From Pirellulales bacterium (lineage in GTDB: Bacteria > Planctomycetota > Planctomycetia > Pirellulales > JALHPA01), in NCBI GenBank assembly GCA_033762255.1, contig JANRLT010000005.1, positions 1 through 37,208 of the forward strand: a stretch of 37,208 bases of DNA. Direction: 5' to 3'. The notes beneath the pieces are model-generated. The model saw nothing but the letters and a program-made list of their open reading frames with translations. It did no database searches and was not told the origin of the DNA. Both the position numbers and the translations under genes were made by a program. Each line of letters begins with the position of its first letter. The first letter of the stretch is position 1. Shown piece by piece: positions 19,501 to 26,045 of this stretch.

Positions 19501-20641
19501 TGGCAAGGTCCCGCGTAACCACGGTCCAACGCTTGCTGAGCGCGGGACGCAACAGCACAATCCCCTGGCTGTCGGTAACTTGGCCGATGCGGTCCGCGTT
19601 GGGCAGTTGGCCCGCGGCTACGAGATTTTGCGGCACTTGAAATTTCTCCGCGGGGATGACGGGGTTAATGGCGACTAAATGCAGTTCGGCCAGGGGGGCG
19701 CCTGCGCCCCGCCCCTGCCCCGCCGGCCACGCGGCCAGCGCCACTAATTCATGCGTAGACTGGTTAGCGTAGGCCTCGATCTCTATTTCGCTGGTGGCGC
19801 CGGTGGTGGTTTGACCTGGTAACGTTACGCGATAAACTTCGCACAGTTCTCCCTCGTATTCCATCACTTCGCTGGGAAGCGCGGCCCGCAGACGCTCGGC
19901 GTCGGTCACGCCCGTGTCCAATAAGGCCAGCAGGTCAATCTGTTGCGAAGGAGAAATAAACCAGGGGGAATCCTGCTGGGTGACGCTTTGTTTGGTTTCG
20001 TCAATTTTCCAAAAGCGCGAGCCAATCGCCACGCTGTAACGTTCCGGGGATTCGTTCATCCGCACCAAGCCGGGCGCGCGGACCAGGACTTCGGCCTGGG
20101 AAGGATTGCCACCGGTGTTTCGCTTTAGCAGAAACTGCAGCGAATCATGTTGCCGCAGCTTGTCCAGCACATTGCCAAACGGGACCGCGCTGACGGCGGG
20201 GGGATTGTTATGAAAAAAGGCAACATAGATCGCGACGCTGGCGGCCAAGGCCACTAATCCACGCCAGAGAATCGGTAACATAAATGACCTAGAGGGTATG
20301 TTGACCGCGGCGACGGGTGTCAGCGACGCCGTCGCGGAAGCGGGTGGGGAAGATACAGTTGGGGTTTCGCCAGGCCCAGGCGGCAAGGAAGAGGTTTCCT
20401 CCCGCGAAAGTTCCCGGGAGGCTTCGATTGGGGGGGCAATGCCGGGGGCACACTGGATAAAACGCGCCAAGCTCAGCTCGCGGATGCGCGCCAAAGCCCG
20501 GGTGGCGTCGGCTTCCGTGGCCGCCGGTTCCGGCTCTTGCAAATGTCCGAATAACTCCGCCAGCCGCGCTTCCGATGTTTTATCAGGAGCGTTGTTTAGC
20601 CCGGAGTGTGGGGATTCGAATTGTTCGTCGGCTGCGGACAT
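10517..20641 (-). CDS. Giant membrane protein: anti-sigma-like head, FecR-like region, VIT, vWA and long helical-repeat tail
   Basis: From ATG 20641 the product has 3374 residues. The head (~1-115) is cytoplasmic and resembles the N-termini of membrane anti-sigma factors (SEARLAELFGHLQ). A single transmembrane helix spans ~120-143. A FecR-like beta region follows (~370-465, GDWIRTE...VKLTL...ELTLGPGTL). A VIT domain lies at ~485-625 (EMLGSLVVTMPDG, EADVVEKQRAREIYE). A vWA domain starts near 745 with the intact MIDAS DTSAS at ~751-755 and YIGDGIVTAG downstream. A ~600-residue mixed region and then a helical TPR/HEAT-like tail of roughly 1800 residues fill the rest. The start is 52 bases after the sigma-factor stop, and the two are surely cotranscribed. 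An in-frame ATG at 20743 and TTG at 20764 would overlap the sigma gene. Likely an envelope sensor that holds the sigma factor; its signal is unknown. Confidence 0.85.
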   Translation of the reverse strand: MSAADEQFESPHSGLNNAPDKTSEARLAELFGHLQEPEPAATEADATRALARIRELSLARFIQCAPGIAPPIEASRELSREETSSLPPGPGETPTVSSPPASATASLTPVAAVNIPSRSFMLPILWRGLVALAASVAIYVAFFHNNPPAVSAVPFGNVLDKLRQHDSLQFLLKRNTGGNPSQAEVLVRAPGLVRMNESPERYSVAIGSRFWKIDETKQSVTQQDSPWFISPSQQIDLLALLDTGVTDAERLRAALPSEVMEYEGELCEVYRVTLPGQTTTGATSEIEIEAYANQSTHELVALAAWPAGQGRGAGAPLAELHLVAINPVIPAEKFQVPQNLVAAGQLPNADRIGQVTDSQGIVLLRPALSKRWTVVTRDLAIQPGDWIRTELRGANAVKLTLNSQTELTLGPGTLVECLTPSQAKLHRGEVRVKQPTDKLPEFTLLGPLQGSEKIASGQKILHTTPANQLAVTPVEPKWLAGFDGTAVNEMLGSLVVTMPDGRNVPLTVGYHKVTVEIKDQIARTTIEESFVNRTNSRLEGIFHFPLPQDASISGFGMWIGNELVEADVVEKQRAREIYETILRERRDPGLLEWTAGNLFKARVFPIEAQSEKRIKIVYTQVLPLRGNAFRYNYALRSELLRQTPLRELSLSVIVDSTTQLKTVSSPTHPVRISKTPHAAQIDFSAQEFTPEQDFELVFELDDQRPDLAAIAHRRGSDGYFLLQLMPPTGADKWQRETLPDGTPLNLVLLCDTSASLDADQRRLQGEFVTALVGSLGADDRYLLAAADVQTTWANVEPLAPTPENLEKTQKFLEARPSLGWTNLELAFTSVLEKAPAGATVVYIGDGIVTAGQSDPQQFVKHLTRQLAVQAPASGQAPTTDVIDGKEAPAPAPATDHKETPQLGKNLTFHAVTVDNTYELAVLRGIANAGRGSLRQITGEQTPVLVAKQLLQEIANPGLTDLAVDFRGLQVAAVYPERLPNLAAGTQQIIVGRYLPTGDNQTGEVIITGKRGQETVRYAARLNLPDNDAGNSFIPRLWARGHLDFLLQQGTNPAIRDQIIALSEEFHIITPYTSLLVLETDADRQRFKVQRRYLMRDGEEFFAAATAKANFELLQQQRQQAGAWRSGLRASLLAQWSQLGRNSELFSEQSHYRRSYLGSPEFRSKDTLHRFFFQRGAMPASGPLGSMSATDGRFDVWASGPMLGGMGGGGDMLDVLAESDGENYFREELVRRESLSVSDKEVSQKLSAENKSEFWDVNGQNGEFGVEELSLGLRLKRESDRKSVRMLMDEPFGGSESELAYAGQPIISNGTYFDGFAGLSASGARAGYSLFDDTTPMLRKPYSMAGRGIYYEQSPDYLQWLDALLPSISAPAARETWPTPQPTKWSPEAIALAKSLLITETLLQHPGGVEVIRREKSFEPQWGREYGIGEDLTLFSSQGWLTRSLLDNSEVLVNYCQPDQRGVFSLMSGWGTARPALRRELTTFPTTFNDGSITTLLANQVYLTATVEAAGPNRAKLILASDDNYRHEYTIDTERKVLLRRETHQNGKLVGTDDYSDFVRAGGVWWWTKLQTNNAEGQSIHEVTRSVAELTAADFTKKLETELAPRAQTILVTAPFPTLAPARAAAAAGQAGINDRLVLLVHNCLNQQWDEALTHVAELEKLTAAKPGSKWLRPLILSTMRRNEEARVILLAAAKQLAANAQPQELPLANWIYSQAQTVSSPEEQWELLQILRPVYDRAPKFANAMDTFVQNEYYLLQNLNRQREVLDRARQLAEAAPWEVYRQTQYTDRLVALGEFTPAFAWLQKELDRPVKLDQYHREALQEKYLDYLAQLGRWPEVLQRTTAAIEQLPESRSAHEQYLAALVFNNKLAEADKLAAQWLAEGQVASKLSPTQRVKLDAALNYMRGGVWRLNLQLGAHKWHPTLAAATRHFFDHQHNFSYVQTILGSNILDSTPGDELRAWFFAQLRERADQLTPEQTSLATEHALTGQLSVAEPINNRKYLSASEVPAALWQPIAKILRERFRAVKTDADRAALGNALRLIYVNKFADTELLPFLRERLQTAPANQVTQLRRELVDHLLGLPWTPAIEDELFTILRELRTTSDEQLPLFEQLGLLHRYTDALLQMRITAGLTAWRDQGGVNKLTRTERAAEEQKIRDTARAQLIERYISEHEKVLAQAGNVNQPAAGNPAAEPVKEIDSRTPPAEQAAALANWIRVEQAYLQVPTDANLTETLEFCWQIVGEVPFRAAEDDATEREQQEKPLQPELPGVGGNSPADPATELELIDDQNPAQLLAQAQKIQAAAIAGELRERAFITILSLTARESVGANWKERLAKFIAAGLDFPAEERFPWQKLQYQWLVATNQIDELLRVVRVWSAAAEPTSPWPVALAKLLAEQGDLSTAVTLFETAASRKLLTPGDYQTLAQWYLALNQRDKYDDARLRAWRLLPESQLNNIFNNVCYRWQSGGTLPTTIDDNQLLAIRALFEKSSQPENYLSELRQLYLSSADFRLLRIIPRAVLGRSAQQIYRFMETLHGTLDVIRVESTADEILAEIKQIRTGKLTTTDARALDLVEALVEYQAAAVLNQPGPHITASVAALQRAFNREWQPNEPALMGIFLTKLGRVPHWELAAEQLRQLAELTKLVKPGSTDDLHLGRAIAELEFYNLERPQDGLRRMRVTCERFLAQHENSWPIEEIDNFFSLIGMHEYQKQFSAGEDLLIPVMDQAANTSLRQRVLYRLAELYNRALREQGSVSIGAGNELLPAVTRFYQQKIDAADQEHERYELTRLWVDALGIGHERKLPATMAEVRKLAFTVMPGILEKQVQQYANTVTLPASIVKESLGLVAALRYVIERYEQYPDRLRYDWNNAWRNLGGLLAQYRASITADNDEYRELEPRLWKIVADVLRQELQTLQTTQREMTHIDYSYFWHAKAEEMVAIANEVLAQNVNSHRHIMFIAEYLWSGLHRYDRSIEILFAADKAQLLDFGGQEVLVQHLIDRNRSPEAIALLEQFVAARPDEMRHRTRLMQAYFAAKRPQQLSELLAATDKHFHAGGRWLVGNIQSLGDACLSVELYPEAEKYLSEAISLRLADNTAAGQGDRFLSDLYISLSKALIAQNKNEAAVDAALSAVSCWDPRYSERENTLRNLREIVEKIADLPAFIQELDARIARTNQDWPILRLTLAQVLATSNQHELAVTQFQHAYDLQPTNAQIFGVWLESLEKLGDTKQAVAVLQKWIEQDRRNASLYSKLAEKLAADQKTFGPDAEERALTSIIEAAPTESESFTALAEIRGQRQQWALAIPLWQKVAELRSLEPTGLVRLAEAQIQTKAWGEARETLNQLRGRVWPERFNGELGKLPHLEQQVLQGMDEKPK

Positions 20642-20693
20642 GCCAGTGCTTTGTGATGAAAACTTACAGTTGTCAAAAGGACAGGTGCAATCG

Positions 20694-21314
20694 TTACTCT
20701 GGCAGGGGAACGGCGGTGACGGAAATGACAGCGTGCGGGCCATGGTTGGCGGTGGCCCGGTCAAAGCACGCGCGAAATTCGCGGCGCGCCCGGGCCAGTT
20801 TGGATTTGGTGGCCTCCACCGTGGTCTGCCAGGCGGCGGCCAGTTCCTCGAGGCTTTGTCCGTCTAAATACTTGCCCAACAGCAAAGCCGTATAATCGCC
20901 GGGCAAGTCGCTCAATAAACCGCGCACCAGTTCGCACAATTCCCGCCGCTCCATGCGCGTTTCAGGCAGTTCCAGATCCAGCCAGCGACCTATGTCCCAC
21001 GCCCCCTGCTCGGCCAAGGTCTTTACCCGTACCGACCGCGCGGTCTGCCGCCAGTGGTTGGCAACCTGCTTATGCGCGATGCCCAATAGCCACGACCAAA
21101 GCGTCCCGCGAGCGGGGTCAAACTGGCGGGCGGACTGGGCGGCGGCCAAAAAGACTTCTTGCACGACATCCCCGGTCGCCGAGGCCTGGTTTCCCAGCAG
21201 ACGCGAGACGTATCGCCATAGGCCGCCGCTGTATTGGTCATACAGCGCGGTCCAGGCCTGGGTGTGTCCTTGTTGCAAACCCAGCGTCACGGCTTGGTGG
21301 TCAAATTCGGCCAA
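20694..21314 (-). CDS. ECF-type RNA polymerase sigma factor
   Basis: The 206-residue protein has a sigma-70 region 2 at ~20-95 (ALYDQYSGGLWRYVSRLLG, VVQEVFLAAAQSARQFDP, GTLWSWLLGIAHKQVANHWRQ) and a region 4 helix-turn-helix at ~140-200 (LPGDYTALLLGKYLDGQSLEELAAAWQTTVEATKSKLARARREF). Region 3 is absent, as in ECF sigma factors. It directs RNA polymerase to a small regulon, probably including its own operon. The start used is a TTG at 21314 because no nearby ATG covers region 2; no Shine-Dalgarno is visible. The next gene has an anti-sigma-like head, so it is the probable regulator. Confidence 0.9.
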   Translation of the reverse strand: MAEFDHQAVTLGLQQGHTQAWTALYDQYSGGLWRYVSRLLGNQASATGDVVQEVFLAAAQSARQFDPARGTLWSWLLGIAHKQVANHWRQTARSVRVKTLAEQGAWDIGRWLDLELPETRMERRELCELVRGLLSDLPGDYTALLLGKYLDGQSLEELAAAWQTTVEATKSKLARARREFRACFDRATANHGPHAVISVTAVPLPE

Positions 21315-21477
21315 GGGGGTCGATTGTGGAAAAAGTGCTGATGGGCGCGACTTCCGAGAGTTATTAGACGCAAGAGTCGGTAAAGTGTCGCAAAAACTTG
21401 GGTCAACAATCTAAACCCCGAAATATTTGCTAAGTTTATATCCCACATGTAGTTACAGAAATTGTACTTAACGCGCA

Positions 21478-21513
21478 TAAAATAAAAAACCCCAGCGCGG
21501 CTGCGCTGGGGTT
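21478..21513 (-). terminator. Intrinsic terminator of the repeat exoprotein gene
   Basis: CCCCAGCGC (21490-21498) pairs perfectly with GCGCTGGGG (21503-21511) around GGCT, extended by two A-T pairs to 11 bp. Read on the minus strand the hairpin is followed by TTTTTTATTTTAT. It lies 56 bases past the stop of the gene ending at 21569 and ahead of the sigma operon, so it separates the two transcription units. Confidence 0.9.
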
Positions 21514-21568
21514 GGTCTTTGCAGATCAGTTTTTCTATGTCAAAAGCGTCAATTGCCTGACAGGGGAA

Positions 21569-22894
21569 CTAGCCGGGCTCAACGCCATTTTCCTCTGGAG
21601 CGCACTTGCCCAGGTAGGTAATGGATTCAAAGCCAACTTGTTGGAAGGAGCCAAACAGATTGCCCAGGATGTCCAGAGCGTCGGTTTTGCTGCCGCCATC
21701 GAGGAAGGCTTTACCCTTGACTAGGTTGCCATACAGGTTGACTTCGTCATCGCCATGGCCAAACACGCCAAAGAGTTCCTCCACGGCGGAGTAAACTAAG
21801 CAGAGCTTGTCGTTATCGCTGCCAGAGTCGATATGCAGTTTCTTGGCGGTGCTGCCAAGGATATTCAACGTGTCGTTGCCATGGCCGGTAAAGATGGTCA
21901 CGTTTGACTTGCCCAGCATATTGTTGGCAATGAACGTGTCCCCGTCCGCCCCGGTGTCGATATGCACATCCCCCCACAGGTTGTTGATGACCTGGGCGAC
22001 ATAATCAATTCCGGAACCGGTATGGATGGTGGTTTTCTTGTAATTTGCGCTGGCGGCATGGCTCCACAGGTCGTTGCCGCTGCCGGTATCGACGATAAAA
22101 TCGCCAAAGCTGGACAGGTAATAGACATTGATCATGTCGTTACCAGCGCCTGCTGTAAAGTGGAACAGCTTGCCAGCCGTGCCATTGTAAATCGAGGCGA
22201 TATCGTTGCCATCTTCCAAGTGGACAATGAAATCGTCATCGACAAACGTCAATCCGGCCAAAAATTCATCTAATCCCGAGCCAGTATTGACAATCAAGCT
22301 GCCATCCACCGAGACATAACCGTTATTGGCCATGTAGATTGGGACTTCTGTTGGGGTAAGTTCCCCTTCCGTGTCGACTCGGAATTCATCCGGTGGCACT
22401 TCTTCATCATCATCATCATCATCCGGAATCAGTGGCACGTACTTGCCAATCGTGACGATGTCATCGTCTTCGTGGGTGTTGATTTCCACATTGTCACATA
22501 CGCCAATATCGCAAATGGTGACTGTGTCATTTCCGGCATGGGTGTTGATGATCAGGTCGTCTTCTAGGCGTAAGGACTCAACAACGACATCGTCGTCCCC
22601 CTTAAAGGTGTTGATGACGATACTTTGGCTAACTCCATTAAAAATCACGGGAGCGGCCAAACCATTGACCAAGGTCGCCGCGCCGTTCGTAAAAACGCCT
22701 TCTACCCTAACTTGATTGGGGACACCGGTCCCTTTCACCAAGACGCCATTCCCCAGGTCATCCCCCTTGAGTAGCAATACCCCGTCGTGAAAATCGGCGG
22801 TGATATTACCGGCAAAAGGTAACCGTGATTCCAAACTTTCAAATCGGGCGGAAAAATTATTCACACGCCCACGCTGCTGGCGAAAAAATCGCAT
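21569..22894 (-). CDS. LEPR-like secreted protein with Gly/Asp-rich beta-roll-like repeats
   Basis: The 441-residue protein starts at an ATG preceded by GGAGG eight bases upstream. The N-terminus carries RFESLESRLPFAG, close to the LEPR-XLL motif that marks planctomycete exported repeat proteins. About 12 repeats follow, with motifs such as NTHAGNDTV, HTGSGIDYV, GHGNDTLNI and GHGDDEVNL. They resemble calcium-binding RTX-type repeats, but the GGXGXD nonapeptide is not strict. A run of six Asp followed by two Glu (~residues 158-165) is encoded by a GAT trinucleotide repeat at about 22399-22419. Likely an extracellular or cell-surface adhesive protein. It has its own promoter and terminator. Confidence 0.83.
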   Translation of the reverse strand: MRFFRQQRGRVNNFSARFESLESRLPFAGNITADFHDGVLLLKGDDLGNGVLVKGTGVPNQVRVEGVFTNGAATLVNGLAAPVIFNGVSQSIVINTFKGDDDVVVESLRLEDDLIINTHAGNDTVTICDIGVCDNVEINTHEDDDIVTIGKYVPLIPDDDDDDEEVPPDEFRVDTEGELTPTEVPIYMANNGYVSVDGSLIVNTGSGLDEFLAGLTFVDDDFIVHLEDGNDIASIYNGTAGKLFHFTAGAGNDMINVYYLSSFGDFIVDTGSGNDLWSHAASANYKKTTIHTGSGIDYVAQVINNLWGDVHIDTGADGDTFIANNMLGKSNVTIFTGHGNDTLNILGSTAKKLHIDSGSDNDKLCLVYSAVEELFGVFGHGDDEVNLYGNLVKGKAFLDGGSKTDALDILGNLFGSFQQVGFESITYLGKCAPEENGVEPG

Positions 22895-22973
22895 TCGTAA
22901 ACCCTCCGGAAGGTAAAGATAAATAAAGTGGCCCGCATGACCTCCTGGCGGCTGCTCCTGTTTAAGGCTTTAC

Positions 22974-23002
22974 TGTAAGAAGGTTGACGCAGGACGTCAA
23001 TA
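22974..23002 (-). promoter_or_regulatory. Sigma-70-like promoter with inverted repeat over the -35 box
   Basis: On the minus strand TTGACG (23002-22997), a 17-base spacer and TACAGT (22979-22974) give 5/6 and 4/6 matches to the consensus. The start would lie ~75 bases before the ATG at 22894. The -35 box is one arm of a perfect inverted repeat, TTGACG-CAGGA-CGTCAA (22986-23002), a likely repressor or activator site. Confidence 0.6.
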
Positions 23003-23065
23003 ATCTGGGTAAGATAGAGAAAATAAATTATTTATTACGTTTTATATTATTGCCTAAAATAAGGA

Positions 23066-24190
23066 TTATTCCGCTATTTTGAGGCTTGTTATCACATTTT
23101 CTGTAACATCCAATAATTCTTGTTTGGCCGGATAAAATTTGAAAATCCGACTGTCGATTTCCGCGGGGGTCAGGGGGTCCACCAGTTCCACGATCAGGCA
23201 AATCGGCCATTGCTCGGGAGGCAACGTGGAATCATCGGCGGGGGGACGGCGATATTCCCATCGCAGCGGCAGAAAATCGCTTTGTCGTAGATACAGCGTC
23301 AGAGCCGCGGGTAAATGCGGTGGCCATTGAAATGGTACGCCTGGTTCTGCGCTTTTTTCCCCGGCGGGAGGGGGAGCCAGGGATTGCAGCGAGCTTGGTT
23401 GCCAACGGGCATGCAACGCCCAGGCCGCTGTTTGCCGGGGTTCCAGCGTCCCCCCGACGACGGATTGCAATTGCCAATGTTTTTCCACGTTTTGCAAAAA
23501 CTGCGGCAGGCCGGCCCAGGCCCAGATTTCGCCTGTATCTAGGGGATCATAGCCGAGGGATTTTAATTGCGCGTAGCGGAGTCGCTGCAGGTCCAGGCGG
23601 GTGATGAGCGGCCCGCCAATCGTACGGGCGGAGGTCCACACATACCGCCCGTCGGCGATTTGCAGCCAGGGTGTGGCCTGCGCTCCGTGCTGGACGCGCA
23701 TTTCCCAGCGGACGCGGGTGTCGGCCCCCGTCCCTGTTTGCCAGTATTGTCCCGAGCCGATCAGTTGCTGGTCCAGCAGGTCCACTTGCATCCGGATGGT
23801 GGCAGTTAACGCGGGGCGTAGGGATAATTCTTGTCTGGCACGTTCGAGCAGGCTAGTGGCGATTTGTTGTTGCTGTTCAGGGGGGACGGGGTTGCTTTGG
23901 GAGGTGAGATTGTTTGCCGGGGAATTATCCGCGACCAAGCGGGAGGCCAGGCCGCTAGCAGCTAGCGAAGCGGTCCGGGGGGGTTGGCTGGACGTTGGGG
24001 CGGCCAGGCTTTTGCTAGCGGAGGATGCATTTACAGAAGCCAGCCATACCTGCGTGGACTGCCATAGATCCCGTGTTTTGGCCGAAAAATCGAGGCCTAA
24101 GGGGGATTGTTCCGCGTCCTGCAGCCAAATGGCCAGCAGAATACCGCACAGAATTGCCAAACTGGGAAAGATGATCTTCATGTGCGGCAT
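23066..24190 (-). CDS. DUF1571-like secreted protein (LolA-like fold suspected)
   Basis: The 374-residue protein has an N-terminal hydrophobic segment (IIFPSLAILCGILLAIWL), then a Ser/Ala-rich linker to ~residue 105. A globular domain follows with ATSLLERARQEL, a beta-rich core (MQVDLLDQQLIGSGQYWQTG) and ICLIVELVDPLTPAEIDSRIFKFYP near the C-terminus. This order (helix, then strands describing a lipoprotein-carrier-like sheet) matches planctomycete DUF1571 proteins as I remember them. ATG 24190 is used; ATG 24181 would also keep the signal segment. No Shine-Dalgarno is seen. Function unknown, possibly envelope lipid or lipoprotein handling. Whether it is cotranscribed with the exoprotein 170 bp downstream is unlikely, as that gene has its own promoter. 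Confidence 0.68.
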   Translation of the reverse strand: MPHMKIIFPSLAILCGILLAIWLQDAEQSPLGLDFSAKTRDLWQSTQVWLASVNASSASKSLAAPTSSQPPRTASLAASGLASRLVADNSPANNLTSQSNPVPPEQQQQIATSLLERARQELSLRPALTATIRMQVDLLDQQLIGSGQYWQTGTGADTRVRWEMRVQHGAQATPWLQIADGRYVWTSARTIGGPLITRLDLQRLRYAQLKSLGYDPLDTGEIWAWAGLPQFLQNVEKHWQLQSVVGGTLEPRQTAAWALHARWQPSSLQSLAPPPAGEKSAEPGVPFQWPPHLPAALTLYLRQSDFLPLRWEYRRPPADDSTLPPEQWPICLIVELVDPLTPAEIDSRIFKFYPAKQELLDVTENVITSLKIAE

Positions 24191-24574
24191 TTAACGGATT
24201 TACCAAAGATTCCCGTCATGACGGGCCGACCAACACTTACAGGAGTTGTGGATTTATGCGCGGTCGAGCCCGTGTCATGGTCCCCTTCCGCGGTTGTCGC
24301 CACCTGCCCCGGCAAGCGGAGCAATCGCGGGCAAAAAATTCCCGCTGGCCACCCCGCGCGGGCCAAATCATAAAGTCCGCGCGTCCTAGCGTCCAGTCAA
24401 ATCCTTGTTTTGTCACAGTTTGGCGATTGTTTCGCCCGCAAATGTCCGGCACGAGTCCGCCGGTCAATTGCGCACGCGTCCGTAAGACCAAGACGGCGCA
24501 CGGTGCGAAGGTTCTTCCCCCGCGGGAGCGACTGCTAGCACTAGACCCACATTCAGGACTCAGGGGGGAATCGC
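24191..24574. other. 384-bp divergent intergenic region
   Basis: It separates the minus-strand DUF1571-like gene from the plus-strand lipoprotein trio and must hold promoters for both. I see no convincing -35/-10 pair, no hairpin repeat of the GTAGC type and no gene. Confidence 0.6.
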
Positions 24575-25861
24575 ATGCAAGCGAAGTTTCGTTTTGGAGT
24601 GCTGCTGGCGGGCTTGGCCACGATGGCCACGGGCTGTCATTTGCCGCACAACGCGCCGGGTGAACACGCGCAGCGTCTCCGGCCGCTGGTAACACCGCAT
24701 ACCAATGTCCTGCCGCCGGCCCAAATGCTGATGCATCCCGGCCCCGGCGTGGATGGCCCCGGCCCGGGGGTCTTTATGACGGGGAGTCCCACCGATGGCG
24801 GAGGGGCAGGTTGCAATGGCCAGGGGGCCAGCTCGCAAATCGGGTTTGTGGGGATGGACGGTATGAAAGTGACCTGGGATGTCACCACGCCAGGGGCATT
24901 TGATTCCGCCCCGCTGATTTTTCCGGGACGTTACAACTTTGGCCAGGGGGCCATCTATCGGCTCAAGCTGACCGATATTCCGGGCAACGCCGGGGTAGAG
25001 TTATACCCCACCTTGGAAGTCGCGCCGACCACTCCCCGGACCGAGGCGTTCCTCGCGCATAACTACATTCCGTTCCAGTTGACCAACGAGGACTTTGCCC
25101 AGGTCCTGTCCGGCAACTTTGTGACCAAGGTCATTTACCTGCCCGACGCCGAACACCAGGAATTGGCCCTGGCCGGGGTGGAAACCCTGGTCAGCACGCG
25201 GCTGGACCCTGGTCTGGACCCGATCGTGGAAGCCGATCGCAAAGGCTCGATCCTGGCGATTATTCGCGTCGGTAATAAGGACCTCCAGGCCCCGGGCGGG
25301 AACGGTGCCGGTATGGTGGTTCCGCTGGGCTATGCCGCGGGTGCGGGAGCTTGCGGACCCAATGGCGATAGTTGCGGACCAAACGGCGGTAGTGGCGGTG
25401 GACTGCAGGCCTTTATGGCGGGTGTTACGGCTCCCAGTTATGGCATGCCGATCACCGGCACGCCCATTGGCTTGCCTGGTCCGGCGCACATTCCGCTGGG
25501 GCATCCCGCGGGTTTGCAGCAGCATGTCATGCGCAACCACACGCACATGCATATTCCCGGACCGACCGAAAAGCTGAAGATCAATGTCGCCCAGCGTCCC
25601 GGTCTAAGCTATCCGGCCCAGCCGCATCATGTGCGGATTATCGAATCCAACCGTGTGCCGCACATTCCGTTTGTGCAGCCCAAGGCTGACAAAACGCACA
25701 TCCTGCCGGGGGAATGGCCGCCGGTCCGCACACATCATGGCGGCGCCGCCGTATGTGATGACGGCAACTGCGATCCCAGCAGCTACAGCACCAGCGCGGA
25801 TTGCGAACCGGGTGCCACCGTCCCCGCCGCGCCGACCGCGGCGGATTACGACGCTGAGTAA
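24575..25861 (+). CDS. Lipoprotein sharing a domain with the next gene; His/Pro-rich C-terminus
   Basis: The 428-residue product starts at an ATG preceded by AGGGGGGAA. The lipobox LATMATGC puts the lipidated Cys at 21. The central domain (~residues 110-240) includes GAIYRLKLTDIPGNAGVELYP, TNEDFAQVLSGNFVTKVIYLPD and DPIVEADRKGSILAIIRVG. The same blocks occur in the next gene as VYRYKITNIPNQPGLEIYP, TDEEMSLALGGKFVTRVIYIE and DPLAVADRLGRPIAILRIG. The C-terminal third is rich in Gly, Pro and His and has Cys in ACGPNGDSCGPNGG. Likely an outer-membrane-associated structural protein, function unknown. It is the first of three codirectional genes, 184 bases before the second. Confidence 0.78.
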   Translation: MQAKFRFGVLLAGLATMATGCHLPHNAPGEHAQRLRPLVTPHTNVLPPAQMLMHPGPGVDGPGPGVFMTGSPTDGGGAGCNGQGASSQIGFVGMDGMKVTWDVTTPGAFDSAPLIFPGRYNFGQGAIYRLKLTDIPGNAGVELYPTLEVAPTTPRTEAFLAHNYIPFQLTNEDFAQVLSGNFVTKVIYLPDAEHQELALAGVETLVSTRLDPGLDPIVEADRKGSILAIIRVGNKDLQAPGGNGAGMVVPLGYAAGAGACGPNGDSCGPNGGSGGGLQAFMAGVTAPSYGMPITGTPIGLPGPAHIPLGHPAGLQQHVMRNHTHMHIPGPTEKLKINVAQRPGLSYPAQPHHVRIIESNRVPHIPFVQPKADKTHILPGEWPPVRTHHGGAAVCDDGNCDPSSYSTSADCEPGATVPAAPTAADYDAE

Positions 25862-26045
25862 CCGTTGGAGATTTTGATGCGATTCACCAGCCGGATGCGT
25901 CTTGGTCGCGCGTCCGGCTGGCTCCCATCAACACGGGGAAAAACGATTATCTATCCTTTTTCTGTCAGCCAGATTCATGGCCGGGAAAAGGGAGTGTAAT
26001 GCGACCAGCCGATCCGCGACTTGTCTATTTTTTGCGGCAACGACC

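Noticed and set aside
20642-20764. Extended N-terminus of the giant protein overlapping the sigma gene
   Set aside because: TTG at 20764 and ATG at 20743 overlap the sigma-factor end and add a Pro/Cys-rich stretch with no function. ATG 20641 follows the sigma stop.
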